A stretch of 64,000 bases of DNA from Bacillus sp. B-jedd (GCF_000821085.1 NZ_CCXR01000001.1:2501001-2565000); one strand, 5' to 3'; counted from the stretch's first letter, positions 25,477 to 34,194 are shown. Program-made: numbers and translations. The notes: a model not told the origin generated them from the sequence alone.

Positions 25477-26520
25477 TCAATTCCCCTTTCGTTTTTCAAA
25501 ATGCGTGATCGAAACGCCTTCGGCAAGCCTTTCTTCTCCGGCCTTCCTGAATCCATTTGTTTCATAGAATCGGATTGCCGGCGAATTTTTCGAGCCTGTT
25601 GAGACAATCATCGCTGCGGCGCTCTCTGTGGCTTTTTCTACTTCCCGCAGAAGTCTTCGGGCTATCCCTTTCCGGAAATGATTAGGATGGACCATCAGCC
25701 TGTGGATATCGACCACTCCATTTTCTGCTTTGAATGATATTGCTCCGCATAGAATGCCATTTTCATAGTACCCCAGGAATGTTTCCCCGCACTCCATTAA
25801 TGTCTCGACCGTATCCTTCAACGGTGGAATGCCGTAAAAATCTATAAGGGCCGCCTCGACTTTATAGGATGGCAGCTGGATTCCCAGTACTTCACGCGCT
25901 GTTTCCTTGTCCGTAATATCAATCTGTCTTATCTCCATCTTTACCTTCCTTTTTTGCAAAAGAATAAACTCTTCCTTTAGGATCGAATACGTCTTCAAAT
26001 CATGGTGTTTTCCTTTTATATACATGGCCTTCCGGTTAATGCCTTCGAATGACATCCCCGCCTTTTCCATGACGCGGGCCGAGCCAATGTTGTCCACGAA
26101 GCATTTTGCCTGGATCCGGACAAGGTCCATATTCTTAAACCCGAATGCGATGATGGCCAAAGCCGCTTCTGTCGCGATACCCCGTCCCCAATATGCCGGG
26201 GCGATGACATACCCGATTTCCGCGCTATTGTGCCTTGGCTGCCACCAGACAAAGTCGATTGTGCCAATCATCCGGCCGTTCTCTTTATATTCGATTGCCC
26301 ATGGGGCTACCTTTTTGTTTTCATACTGGTTCAAGACGAAATCGATGAAATTGCGGGAGTCCTCAATCGTTTTATGCACATCCCACGTCACGTATTTCGC
26401 CGCTTCCTCATTTGATCCATAGGCAAATAGATCTTCGGCATCTTCCATCGTCATTTTTCGCAAAATCAGCCTGTCTGTTTCCAGAGTAGGCAAATCACCG
26501 TATATCTCTTCTATTTTCAT
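25477..26520 (-). CDS. Tandem GNAT acetyltransferase (two domains)
   Basis: 347 residues. Domain 1 (about 1-185) is RimJ/RimL-like: RLILRKMTMEDAEDLFAYGS, YVIAPAYWGRGIATEAAL with the acetyl-CoA Q/RxxGxG/A loop, and ARVMEKAGMSFEG. Domain 2 (195-347) is a different GNAT with LMVHPNHFRKGIARRLLREV and AIRFYETNGFRKAGEERL. The junction at Met195 (25936-25938) is preceded by AAGGAAGG, so domain 2 might also be made alone. It resembles B. subtilis YqkA in position and, as I recall, size. Substrates unknown. Confidence 0.82.
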   Translation of the reverse strand: MKIEEIYGDLPTLETDRLILRKMTMEDAEDLFAYGSNEEAAKYVTWDVHKTIEDSRNFIDFVLNQYENKKVAPWAIEYKENGRMIGTIDFVWWQPRHNSAEIGYVIAPAYWGRGIATEAALAIIAFGFKNMDLVRIQAKCFVDNIGSARVMEKAGMSFEGINRKAMYIKGKHHDLKTYSILKEEFILLQKRKVKMEIRQIDITDKETAREVLGIQLPSYKVEAALIDFYGIPPLKDTVETLMECGETFLGYYENGILCGAISFKAENGVVDIHRLMVHPNHFRKGIARRLLREVEKATESAAAMIVSTGSKNSPAIRFYETNGFRKAGEERLAEGVSITHFEKRKGN

Positions 26521-26605
26521 ATAGGCGCCCCCACTACTTTTTGTTAAAATTATCCTATCAGAGTTTTCTCAAAATACAAGCGTTTTTTGAAAAGAGGTAT
26601 ATGCC

Positions 26606-27157
26606 ATGAATCAATCTCCAACTATCCAAGGGGAAAGTGTGTTGTTAAGGAAACCCATTGAGTCTGATGCGCTTGATTTCTTTAAGTGCGGTCGGAATGC
26701 GGAGCTTGTCCGAATGTATGGAGGAGATACCCGCAATTTGAAGCCCATCACAATGGACGAAGCCAAAAACTTCATTGACAATATTCTGCGCAATAAACTG
26801 GAATGGTGTGTCGAATACGAAGGCCGCTGCGTCGGCCAGGCTCGTTTGACCGTAAATGAAGCTGATTGCCGCGCCCGCTATGCAGTCGGCTTATTTGACT
26901 CGTCTGTTTGGGGAATCGGCCTCGGAACCGAAATTACCCGGCTTGTTCTTCAGTATGCCTTTGAGGTGTTGAATCTTCATCGGGTCGATTTAAAGGTTTT
27001 AGAGTATAACCACCGGGCGATTGCCTGTTATCAGAAATGCGGATTTATGATCGAAGGGAAAGAGCGGGAAGGCGCCCTGATCGAAGGCCGATTTGAGACG
27101 GATGTCATGATGAGCATTTTGGATAGGGAATACGAAGCGATAAAAGAAACGTTTTAG
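26606..27157 (+). CDS. GNAT acetyltransferase, RimJ/RimL type
   Basis: 183 residues. LLRKPIESDALDFFKCGRN opens the domain; the acetyl-CoA loop is FDSSVWGIGLGTEITRLVLQYAF, followed by LHRVDLKVLEYNHRAIACYQ and KCGFMIEGKEREGALIEGRF, all typical of the RimJ/RimL/SpeG-like branch. Ribosomal protein, amino-group or polyamine substrates are possible; none can be chosen. The gene stands alone, divergent from the tandem-GNAT gene, and ends at a strong terminator. Confidence 0.88.
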   Translation: MNQSPTIQGESVLLRKPIESDALDFFKCGRNAELVRMYGGDTRNLKPITMDEAKNFIDNILRNKLEWCVEYEGRCVGQARLTVNEADCRARYAVGLFDSSVWGIGLGTEITRLVLQYAFEVLNLHRVDLKVLEYNHRAIACYQKCGFMIEGKEREGALIEGRFETDVMMSILDREYEAIKETF

Positions 27158-27212
27158 ATAGCGTCTGCAAATTGGCTGACCTGTAAAAGGTTAGCGGAAA
27201 ATCATCTGCAAC

Positions 27213-27245
27213 AGCAGGTTCTGCCTCGAACCTGCTTGTCTTTTT
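27213..27245 (+). terminator. Terminator of the GNAT gene
   Basis: Perfect 9-bp stem AGCAGGTTC (27213-27221) / GAACCTGCT (27228-27236), then TGTCTTTTT. Confidence 0.9.
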
Positions 27246-27261
27246 GCCTGATGGCGGCGGG

Positions 27262-27600
27262 TTATTTGTCCGGAGCCAATTTAATGTCGGCGATGGTGTT
27301 AATCGGGATTAGTTGGGCGTTGCCCGAGGAGTCGACAATGTGGAGCTTGTGTGTGAGTTCGTCCCAATAGTGGACATTTCCGATGCAAAGTTCATAATTG
27401 TGGCTGCGGTAGTAGGTAATCACCACCGTCTGGTTGAACTCCATTGCTTCGGCAAGGGTTTCGTTCATTGCTTCGAGCTGTTGTTCATCAAGTTCTTTCC
27501 TCTGTTCGTAGGAATCCTCCTTCACCCAATCACGAAGCATCTTGACGTGCTCCGGAAGCATCATGGAGGTCCATTTTATTCTGCCGCGGTCCCGAATCAC
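27262..27600 (-). CDS. YolD-like protein (YqjX type)
   Basis: 112 residues starting at GTG 27598-27600 with GAGGGG six bases upstream. Family marks are RDRGRIKWTSMMLPEHVKML, a charged linker (DSYEQRKELDEQQLEAM) and the C-terminal WYL-like strand region YYRSHNYELCIGNVHYWDEL. YolD proteins are encoded next to Y-family polymerases of the UvrX/PolYB type and belong to the SOS response, but their role is unresolved. It lies 19 bp after polYB in the same operon. A longer frame exists only as overlap with polYB. Confidence 0.88.
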   Translation of the reverse strand: MIRDRGRIKWTSMMLPEHVKMLRDWVKEDSYEQRKELDEQQLEAMNETLAEAMEFNQTVVITYYRSHNYELCIGNVHYWDELTHKLHIVDSSGNAQLIPINTIADIKLAPDK

Positions 27601-27619
27601 TGTTTTCCCCTCTTTTCCG

Positions 27620-28879
27620 TTACTTTTTATGTCCGCCGAGCAGCGACGCGCGGTGCCTGGCGGTTCCTGCTGTAGTATACGAAACAGCCCGGAGCAGCGA
27701 GCCTGAGCCATACCGGCTGCGGATCCGGTCGACCACATAGCCGAGGTCCCTTCTCTTCCCCGCCCCCATATCAAAAAGGCTCATCTGCAATTCGACGTCA
27801 TCGACAATATTCCCGAGCGAGATGGAAATCTGCCGGACTGTTTTGCCGGTGTAATGCTGGCGGAACAGCTCAAGGCAGACACGGTAAATATCCATCGTCA
27901 CATTGGTTGGCTCGAAAATCGTTTTCGCCCGGTGGAAGCCGCCGCCGAATTCATCCTGGCTGTAGCCGATTCCGAGCGTGATCGTCCTCCCCGCTTTCCG
28001 GTGCGTCCGCGCCCTTCGCGCCACCTCCTCGCACATTTCCAGCATGACATGCTTTACCTCCTCTTCATCTTTATAATCCCTGAGGAGAATCTGGCTTTTG
28101 CCAAAACTGATCTGGCCTTCGATGATTGGCGCGCCCATTTCAGAAAGGTCGACTCCCCAGGCATGGTAATAAAGCTGATTGCCCATGATCCCGAACTTCT
28201 TTTCAAGCTTTTCAAGGTCATAGCGGGCAAGCTGGCCGACCGTGAAAATCCCCATTCCGTTCAGTGTTTTTTCGACCCTGCGGCCGATTCCCCACATTTC
28301 CCGGAGCGGCGAAACCTGCCAAAGCCTTCTCTGGACATCTTCATACGTCCATTCGGCAATTCCTTGCTTCTTGGCGTCGAGGTCAAGGCAAAGCTTGGCG
28401 AGGAGCATGTTCGGGCCGATACCGATCGCGCAAGGAAGCTGGAATTCGCGTTCAATGTCATCCCTGATTTTTTTCGCGATTGTGTGCGCATCCCCCCACA
28501 GGTTTACCGCCCCGTCCACTTTAATGAAACTTTCATCGACACTGTATGTATGGATGGCTTCTTTCGGGACGTAGCGGTGGAAAACACGGCTGATTTCGGT
28601 GGAAATCCTCAGGAATAAGCCCATCTTTGGTTCAACTACATGGATTTTTGGGTCGTTTGGAATTTCAAATTTCCGTGAGCCTGTCTTAATGCCGAATTCT
28701 TTTTTCAAAAGCGGAGAGGCGGCGAGGACGACACTTCCTTCACGATTAGTGTCACCGACGACAGCCAGGTAGCAGCCGAGCGGATCAAGGCCCTCGATAA
28801 CCGCGGCGCAGCTTGCATAGAAACTTTTCATATCGACACACAGTATTTTATGCCGCGGCATTGCGCTGTAATCGACCAT
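27620..28879 (-). CDS. polYB: Y-family DNA polymerase PolYB (UvrX/YqjW)
   Basis: 419 residues, error-prone translesion polymerase. The first catalytic acidic motif is ILCVDMKSFYASC (about 13-22), the second YSVDESFIKVDG. The thumb helix-hairpin-helix is WGIGRRVEKTLNGMGIFTVG, and a clamp-binding QMSLFDMG lies near the C-terminus. ATG 28877-28879 gives MVDYSAMPRHK as in B. subtilis YqjW. Codons further upstream fall across the promoter, which rules out the longer start. SOS control is visible at 28904-28955. Confidence 0.94.
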   Translation of the reverse strand: MVDYSAMPRHKILCVDMKSFYASCAAVIEGLDPLGCYLAVVGDTNREGSVVLAASPLLKKEFGIKTGSRKFEIPNDPKIHVVEPKMGLFLRISTEISRVFHRYVPKEAIHTYSVDESFIKVDGAVNLWGDAHTIAKKIRDDIEREFQLPCAIGIGPNMLLAKLCLDLDAKKQGIAEWTYEDVQRRLWQVSPLREMWGIGRRVEKTLNGMGIFTVGQLARYDLEKLEKKFGIMGNQLYYHAWGVDLSEMGAPIIEGQISFGKSQILLRDYKDEEEVKHVMLEMCEEVARRARTHRKAGRTITLGIGYSQDEFGGGFHRAKTIFEPTNVTMDIYRVCLELFRQHYTGKTVRQISISLGNIVDDVELQMSLFDMGAGKRRDLGYVVDRIRSRYGSGSLLRAVSYTTAGTARHRASLLGGHKK

Positions 28880-28903
28880 GGCCCTCGTCACCCTTCCAAA
28901 ATA

Positions 28904-28955
28904 AGAACGTTTGTTCCGTATCATTATACCCATATCTTAAGCGAATATGCGTTCG
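28904..28955 (-). promoter_or_regulatory. SOS promoter of polYB-yolD with two LexA boxes
   Basis: 28905-28916 reads GAACGTTTGTTC, a perfect GAACNNNNGTTC LexA core. 28942-28955 reads CGAATATGCGTTCG, one mismatch. Between them on the minus strand lies TATAAT (28923-28928). One box covers the likely start site, the other the -35 region. Confidence 0.85.
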
Positions 28956-29054
28956 TATTCAATGGAAATTTTACGACAGGTTCTATAAAAAAAGGGTCTG
29001 CTTCCATTTCAAACTGCCGAATAATAGAGATATAATGGGGTTGAGGTGCTTTTT

Positions 29055-29246
29055 GTGGAAGAGAAACTGGTAAGAAAAATGATTGCCAACTGCCTGAAGC
29101 AATATTATGGCGAGGAACTTCAGCCTCTCGGCGAAAGCGATGTAAAGGAAATTTGCACGCAGGTATATAGGCTGAAAGAATCAGAACCAGAGGCGTATCT
29201 GCATGATATCATTAATGATGTTGTGTATGAATTTTTGACAGGCTGA
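29055..29246 (+). CDS. yqzH: YqzH-like small protein
   Basis: 63 residues from GTG 29055 with GAGG eight bases upstream: EEKLVRKMIANCLKQYYGEE, then ESDVKEICTQVYRLKESEPE and a C-terminal IINDVVYEFLTG. Remembered YqzH proteins of Bacillus share this helical, acidic pattern and sit at the same place, divergent from yqjW (polYB). Function unknown. The LexA-controlled promoter region is between the two genes, so it might also be SOS responsive. Confidence 0.75.
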   Translation: MEEKLVRKMIANCLKQYYGEELQPLGESDVKEICTQVYRLKESEPEAYLHDIINDVVYEFLTG

Positions 29247-29300
29247 GCAAACAGGTAAGCTGTGGAGAATACGATAATTTATACATAGGGGGAGAAAATT

Positions 29301-30191
29301 TTGAGCATCGAAGAAGGTTTTATCGAGGTCACGTGGGGCAAGGTGTGGTACAGAAAAGCGAAAGGCGCGGCCGATACCGCTCCATTGCTTGTTTTGCATG
29401 GAGGGCCGGGTGCTTCGTGCTATCCTTTACAGCGGCTCGACAAGCTTGCGGAGGGACTGAGCGGACGGACGGTTGTCTATTATGATCAACTTGGCGCGGG
29501 GCGATCGCAGGGCCCGACCGATAAAGCGCTATGGAATTTGGACCGTTATGTGGAAGAGCTTGGACAGGTACGCGAGCGGTTGGAACTTGATGAAGTACAT
29601 ATTCTTGGTCATTCGTGGGGAACGACATTGCTGGCCGCCTATTTGCTGACAAAGCCGGCCGGTGTGAAAAGCGCGATTTTCTCAAGCCCGTGCCTGAGCG
29701 CGCCCCGCTGGGCAAAAGACCAGGAGCGTCTTTTGAAGCAGCTGCCTGAGGAAACACAGGAAGCGATCGCACGCTGCGAAGCCGACGGGTCAACGGACTC
29801 CGAGGAATACAAGCAGGCGATGCAGGTGTTCGCGAAAAATTTTGTCTGCCGAATCGAGATAAGCGCCGAGGAAAAAGAAGCAACATCAAAGCTTGGCAAC
29901 CACGAAGTGTACAACACGATGTGGGGACCGTCCGAGTTTTGCGTGACCGGCAACCTAAAGGAATTCGACTGCACGCCAAGGCTTCATGAAATCGAAGTCC
30001 CTTCTCTCTTCCTGTGCGGCCGCTATGATGAAGCGACACCGGAATCGACTGGTTATTTCAGCAGCCTTGTGCCGGGCGCGAAGCTGCAGATTTTTGAAAA
30101 AAGCGCGCACTCCCCTTACCGCGAACAGCCGGAGGAGTATAGGGAAACCGTGGCCGAGTTTCTTGAAGAAGCGGAACTGGCAGGAAAATAA
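29301..30191 (+). CDS. Proline iminopeptidase-family alpha/beta hydrolase (S33)
   Basis: 296 residues. The S33 pattern is clear: oxyanion LVLHGGPGASCYP (about 30-42), YYDQLGAGRSQGP, nucleophile in ILGHSWGTTLLAAY (Ser about 105), Asp in LFLCGRYDEATPE and His in EKSAHSPYREQPEEY. Family members release N-terminal proline or hydrolyse amides of small molecules; the exact substrate is unknown. TTG 29301 follows GGGGGAG. It forms its own unit and ends at the hairpin 30198-30223. Confidence 0.88.
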   Translation: MSIEEGFIEVTWGKVWYRKAKGAADTAPLLVLHGGPGASCYPLQRLDKLAEGLSGRTVVYYDQLGAGRSQGPTDKALWNLDRYVEELGQVRERLELDEVHILGHSWGTTLLAAYLLTKPAGVKSAIFSSPCLSAPRWAKDQERLLKQLPEETQEAIARCEADGSTDSEEYKQAMQVFAKNFVCRIEISAEEKEATSKLGNHEVYNTMWGPSEFCVTGNLKEFDCTPRLHEIEVPSLFLCGRYDEATPESTGYFSSLVPGAKLQIFEKSAHSPYREQPEEYRETVAEFLEEAELAGK

Positions 30192-30197
30192 AACGAA

Positions 30198-30223
30198 GAG
30201 TACCGGCAATCCGGTACTCTTTT
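30198..30223 (+). terminator. Terminator of the S33 hydrolase gene
   Basis: Perfect 9-bp stem GAGTACCGG (30198-30206) / CCGGTACTC (30211-30219) with a CAAT loop, then TTTT. Confidence 0.9.
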
Positions 30224-30250
30224 AAATGCTGCCTATAATATAATTGGGTC

Positions 30251-31180
30251 CTATATCCATGGAGCTCTTTTATATCCACTTTCAATCCGCTGTTTCCAGC
30301 CTCTCGCCAGCAGGCTGAAGGAGCTGATCATAAACAGCATGCCAGTCAACGGTATAAATAAAATCCATCTATTGTACTGAAGGTTGCTTCTTGCCTGGCC
30401 GGTTAGCCCCGCCCAATCGTCCGTGATGGATAGAAAAATGACGTCTTCATCATACTGGACCGCTGTCCCGCCGACAAAAAGGTTGAAAAGACCCAGGATA
30501 CCAAGCAAAGTCAAAACCGAAACAACTTCGGTCAAAAATAAAACAACGATAGGATCCCTTAACTGCGGGATGATATGTTTGAACAGAATTCTACCTTTGC
30601 GGGCACCTAGAGATTTGGATGCCTCTATGAAGTCCATTTTTTTAATTTCATTCGTTTTTTTTCTGATCGATGAAGCGGCTGGCGGTATCCCCAACCCCGT
30701 TACAAGCAGGATGAGAAGGATGACCAAATAACCGATGGTAAGCGGCGAATTCATGCTAAGAGGCAGCAAGATAAAATAAACGACGAGAAATGCCGGTAAA
30801 TAGCTTGACGCATCCTCAATAGCAAGCCACCATGCCGGTACAGAATTCCTCATTCCTAAATACAAGCCGGCAAGGCCTCCCAACAGCGTCCGAAGTCCAG
30901 CGATTGTCAGGGAGACAAAAAATGTATACCTTGCCCCGTTCAGCATTTTTAAAAGAATGTCATGGCCCCATCGATCAGTCCCCAGCAAATGATCCTTGTA
31001 CTCGAACGGGCTCAGCGGCGGAGCCCTCAGCACATATTCTCCATCCACAAGGATGCTTCCCACTTCCAATTTTTCTGTCAGGAAGTTGGCAGCCACCCAG
31101 GGCCCGCAAACAGAAATCAGAAACAAAAACAGAAAACTGACGATTCCGGCAATAAAAGGCAGATTGTACTTTTTATTCAT
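30251..31180 (-). CDS. Oligopeptide-type ABC permease (DppC/OppC-like)
   Basis: 309 residues from ATG 31178-31180 (AAAAAGG eight bases before it, overlapping the end of the previous gene by 8 bp). N-terminal helix FIAGIVSFLFLFLISVCGPW, then the OppC motif DHLLGTDRWGHDILLKMLNGAR. The coupling EAA loop is EASKSLGARKGRILFKHIIP. Five or six membrane helices. It pairs with the upstream DppB-like permease, but no ATPase or binding protein is encoded nearby. Confidence 0.85.
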   Translation of the reverse strand: MNKKYNLPFIAGIVSFLFLFLISVCGPWVAANFLTEKLEVGSILVDGEYVLRAPPLSPFEYKDHLLGTDRWGHDILLKMLNGARYTFFVSLTIAGLRTLLGGLAGLYLGMRNSVPAWWLAIEDASSYLPAFLVVYFILLPLSMNSPLTIGYLVILLILLVTGLGIPPAASSIRKKTNEIKKMDFIEASKSLGARKGRILFKHIIPQLRDPIVVLFLTEVVSVLTLLGILGLFNLFVGGTAVQYDEDVIFLSITDDWAGLTGQARSNLQYNRWILFIPLTGMLFMISSFSLLARGWKQRIESGYKRAPWI

Positions 31181-32033
31181 AAACAAAACCTTTTTCAAAG
31201 AGAAATAATAGCAAAAGAATGGAGTAGTAAACAACCATGGTGATGAGGACAATAGACAAGAAACCTACAGCCACTGCTGCAAACTGATAGTCGGCAAAAA
31301 TAAACCGGGTCACTCCGAGAATATTGAACAAGTATTCTACAATGAATAAGCTTCCCGCTGTCAAAGAAAGGGTTTTTTTAAGGTCAGCAACAAAATAAGG
31401 ACGCAGATTTTTAAAGATGTGGTGCAGATTTAAATAAGGTTTTGAAAGACCTTTGGATAAGCCTGTGCGAACATAATCTTCAGAGCCTATATGATTATAT
31501 TTTGCAGCCGTCAGCTTCAATAAATACGAAGTGGATACGATAGATAAAATGAATACTGGGAAAAGAAAGTCTGCAAACTTTTTATCCATCGATAGTGTGA
31601 TTACCCGGTAGCCTGTCAGTTTGTAGATGGAAACACCGCCAAAAATCAGCAAGATGATTAGAATAAACTGCGGTATGGCTGATAGGAAGCCAAATATCGC
31701 ATAAACTGCCTTGGAAATCCGGCTGCGAGGAAAAAACGCCCCAACGAGCAACGATGTGGCTACGCTCACAAGCATGCTTGTAAACATGAGAAGAAAACTG
31801 GTCAGGACGTTGTCACCGATATCGGCTGCGATGCTTCTATGCTGGCTGCCAGTCTTGTAAGTACCGAGTGAGCCGTCCGAAAGGTTTTTGAAAAACGCCT
31901 GAATGTTATCAGGGAAAACATACGGCTTTAAAACGATGATATTTCCACTTCTTGGCTCCAGTGCATCAGGAAAGCTCGCTATGACAAGAATTAACAAGAG
32001 AACAATCAATAGTTTCACAACTCTTTTAAACAT
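31173..32033 (-). CDS. Oligopeptide-type ABC permease (DppB/OppB-like)
   Basis: 286 residues. N-terminal anchor LLIVLLLILVIASFPDAL; BPD transport core with SFLLMFTSMLVSVATSLLVG and FLSAIPQFILIILLIFGG; coupling loop GSEDYVRTGLSKGLSKPYLN, normal for OppB/DppB. ATG 32031-32033 lies seven bases after AGGAG. The extracytoplasmic loop (about 30-75) is short and mentions no recognised ligand site. It is AT-richer than the flanking core genes. The downstream permease starts inside its last codons. Confidence 0.85.
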   Translation of the reverse strand: MFKRVVKLLIVLLLILVIASFPDALEPRSGNIIVLKPYVFPDNIQAFFKNLSDGSLGTYKTGSQHRSIAADIGDNVLTSFLLMFTSMLVSVATSLLVGAFFPRSRISKAVYAIFGFLSAIPQFILIILLIFGGVSIYKLTGYRVITLSMDKKFADFLFPVFILSIVSTSYLLKLTAAKYNHIGSEDYVRTGLSKGLSKPYLNLHHIFKNLRPYFVADLKKTLSLTAGSLFIVEYLFNILGVTRFIFADYQFAAVAVGFLSIVLITMVVYYSILLLLFLFEKGFVYE

Positions 32034-32050
32034 CACTTCACTCCTGACCG

Positions 32051-32572
32051 TTACTCCTGGCCGCCCGATTCCAATGCCTGCCGGGTTAAAGGCTGGACCA
32101 GAACCAAACGATAGTCCTTTCCCTCTTCATCTTTACAATCCATTCCATCTAAGGATGGTTTTCCTTGTGTGAAAGGACCTTCATGTGAAATAAGCAATAT
32201 CTCGCAGGTGAATTTCCCTTTTGGGCTATGGTAGCCTTCATACTCATTTACAAACTCAACCTTTTCTCCATCAGACTTTAGTGAGTTTGTTGCTTCTGTA
32301 TCACCATTTTTATTTACAATGGTGATGGTAAGGGCTCCTTTTTTGCCTGCTTGCACATCATTTACAAAATAAAGCAGCTTCGTAAAGTTTTTGTACTCCA
32401 TCTCCCCGGAGACAATTTGATTAAAATCATTGCTTTTATGGTAAACGACTACTTCCTCTCTTTTCAAAGCTTCCTTTTCGGTAAGCTTTTTTCCTTTGAA
32501 TTCCTTTTCGGTCTCAATTGAGCATCCTAATAATCCCAAAACAACTGCAATTACTGTTATAATGAAACGCAA
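32051..32572 (-). CDS. Lipoprotein encoded with the orphan permeases
   Basis: 173 residues. Type II signal peptide with lipobox LGLLGC (Cys17), then a charged linker and a compact beta-rich domain (VVVYHKSNDFNQIVSGEMEY, GALTITIVNKNGDTEAT, KFTCEILLISHEGPFTQGKP). It may belong to a DUF4362-like group, but I am not sure. It is far too small for an oligopeptide-binding protein. The start is TTG 32570-32572 with GGAGG seven bases upstream. It lies 17 bp before the DppB-like permease, so it is in the same operon. Confidence 0.7.
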   Translation of the reverse strand: MRFIITVIAVVLGLLGCSIETEKEFKGKKLTEKEALKREEVVVYHKSNDFNQIVSGEMEYKNFTKLLYFVNDVQAGKKGALTITIVNKNGDTEATNSLKSDGEKVEFVNEYEGYHSPKGKFTCEILLISHEGPFTQGKPSLDGMDCKDEEGKDYRLVLVQPLTRQALESGGQE

Positions 32573-32624
32573 TACGATCCCTCCCTGATTTTGTAAAAGT
32601 AATCCTGAAAAAAGTTATTCTATA

Positions 32625-32948
32625 TCATCTTTTTTTAATAGTGTTTATAACCTTGAGGTAAAGAGACTTATTGATAGGCCTGATGAAGAAATACATGATT
32701 AGAAGAATAGAAAAAATGGCTAAAGATGTGTATAAAATAAAATAGAGATATCTAACTCCACTAGAAATGAAGGTTTTAACAGAAAATATCATCAGCATGG
32801 AAGTCAGAAAAACGGATAGCCAACCTGGGAGGAACTGCAACACAAAATCCGAAGTATTCGCTTTCATCGTCATTGTTATCTTGTTAAATAACCAATTCAT
32901 CCCGTGCATATAGACCAGTAACAAAGCGGCACTCAGAAATACATCCAT
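32625..32948 (-). CDS. Hypothetical 107-aa membrane protein
   Basis: Three hydrophobic segments (VFLSAALLLVYMHGMNWLF, FLPGWLSVFLTSMLMIFSV, YLYFILYTSLAIFSILLIMYFF) and a basic tail ending NTIKKR. No family recognised. It is first in line before the lipoprotein and permeases (52-bp gap), and shares their AT-rich composition. RBS is weak (GAGCGAG about 13 bases before the ATG), so the start is uncertain. The 190 bp upstream, to the divergent DUF2332 gene, holds no further gene I can support. Confidence 0.6.
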   Translation of the reverse strand: MDVFLSAALLLVYMHGMNWLFNKITMTMKANTSDFVLQFLPGWLSVFLTSMLMIFSVKTFISSGVRYLYFILYTSLAIFSILLIMYFFIRPINKSLYLKVINTIKKR

Positions 32949-33138
32949 CAAATTCGATCGACTCGCTCTCTAAAGTAACTTGATACCAAGGGAGTTTCAC
33001 CTCAGAAATCTGCAAATGCGTTTTTTCTAAAACAACCCCAACTAAACTAAATAATCTTCCTCCATCTTCAATAATTCGTTAAAATTTGTAAAAACCCTTT
33101 AAAAAAAGGATAATTTTTCCACGAGGAGAGGAAATAAA

Positions 33139-34194
33139 ATGAACTTTGACCGTTTATCCAATCGTTTTATGGCGTTTGCTGAAAAGGAATGCAAGGGTTC
33201 AAGCGAATTATATGACCATCTCTCCGGGGAAATAGCCGATGATCCGGAAATACTGGAGTTAGCATCGCATGCGCGGCAAGGCCAGCCGATGCCAAATTTG
33301 TTGTTCGGCGCAATCCACTATCTGCTTTTGAAAGGATCAAATCATCCATTGAAGGATTATTATGCAAGCTTGACGGATGAACCACTCCCTTCTGAAAAAT
33401 CATTCCCCTCATTCAAAAGTTTTTGCATGGGGAATCGGGCGAATATTATTGAAATCCTAGAAAACAAATTAGTGCAGACAAATGAAGTGAGACGCTGCGC
33501 CTATTTGTTCCCTACTTTTACATACATTCACGAACAGGCTAAAAGGCCGCTTGCCCTCATTGAAATCGGCACGAGCGCCGGATTCCAGCTCCTTTGGGAT
33601 CATTATGAATACCACTATGGAGACGGAATGGTTTATGGACAGGAGAGTTCCGAAGTAAAAATCCACTCCGAACAAAAAGGAATCCTCAGGCCGGTATTTA
33701 ATTCGGAAATTCCATCTGTCACTGTCCGTTATGGCCTTGATTTGCACATTAATGATGTGACAAACGACGAGGACGCCTTGTGGATGAAAGCCCTCATCTG
33801 GCCCGAGCATCATGACAGAAGGAGATTGTTCGATGCGACCGTACGCTGTATGGAAGAAAACCGCGGGAAAATCACCTTTAGCGAGGGGGATGGAATTGCG
33901 CTGTTGAAGGAGATTGCCGACCAAGTGCCCAAAGATTCGGTAATCGTCGTTTTTCACACCCATGTCGCCAATCAAATGTCAGCCGAAATGAAACAGAAGC
34001 TGCTGGGAACAATTGAGCAAATTGCCGGGACACAGGACATTTTTCATCTGTATAACAATATGGAGGACCGGGACCTGCATTTGGATTCATTTGTGGATGG
34101 GCGTAAAAGTCACAAGCTAGTTGCCATGACGGATGGCCACGGCAGATGGTTTGAGTGGAAGTTGGAAGATGAAGTGGAAACGAATACGCCATAA
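33139..34194 (+). CDS. DUF2332-family protein
   Basis: 351 residues matching the DUF2332 pattern: FMAFAEKECKGSSELYDHLS at the N-terminus, FGAIHYLLLKG, RCAYLFPTF and LALIEIGTSAGFQLLWDHYE, the last resembling a methyltransferase motif I. Later VVFHTHVANQMS and HGRWFEWK. No activity is established; a SAM-binding-like fold is inference from the motif. GGAGAGG precedes the ATG. The next gene (DUF2268) begins 12 bp after its stop, so the two form an operon. Confidence 0.82.
   Translation: MNFDRLSNRFMAFAEKECKGSSELYDHLSGEIADDPEILELASHARQGQPMPNLLFGAIHYLLLKGSNHPLKDYYASLTDEPLPSEKSFPSFKSFCMGNRANIIEILENKLVQTNEVRRCAYLFPTFTYIHEQAKRPLALIEIGTSAGFQLLWDHYEYHYGDGMVYGQESSEVKIHSEQKGILRPVFNSEIPSVTVRYGLDLHINDVTNDEDALWMKALIWPEHHDRRRLFDATVRCMEENRGKITFSEGDGIALLKEIADQVPKDSVIVVFHTHVANQMSAEMKQKLLGTIEQIAGTQDIFHLYNNMEDRDLHLDSFVDGRKSHKLVAMTDGHGRWFEWKLEDEVETNTP

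Noticed and set aside
25476..25607. Upstream extension of the DUF4259 frame overlapping the tandem-GNAT gene
   Set aside because: Extension reads antiparallel-looking low-complexity sequence in the wrong frame of GNAT; ATG 25475 has the RBS and the family N-terminus.
27854..28618. Long open frame on the plus strand opposite polYB
   Set aside because: It has no RBS, no recognisable domain and lies wholly antisense to a certain gene; GC-biased codons on the other strand explain the openness.
29329..30039. 236-codon open frame opposite the S33 hydrolase gene
   Set aside because: Arg/Ser/Pro-rich translation typical of an antisense shadow; the plus-strand gene has complete catalytic motifs and a good RBS.
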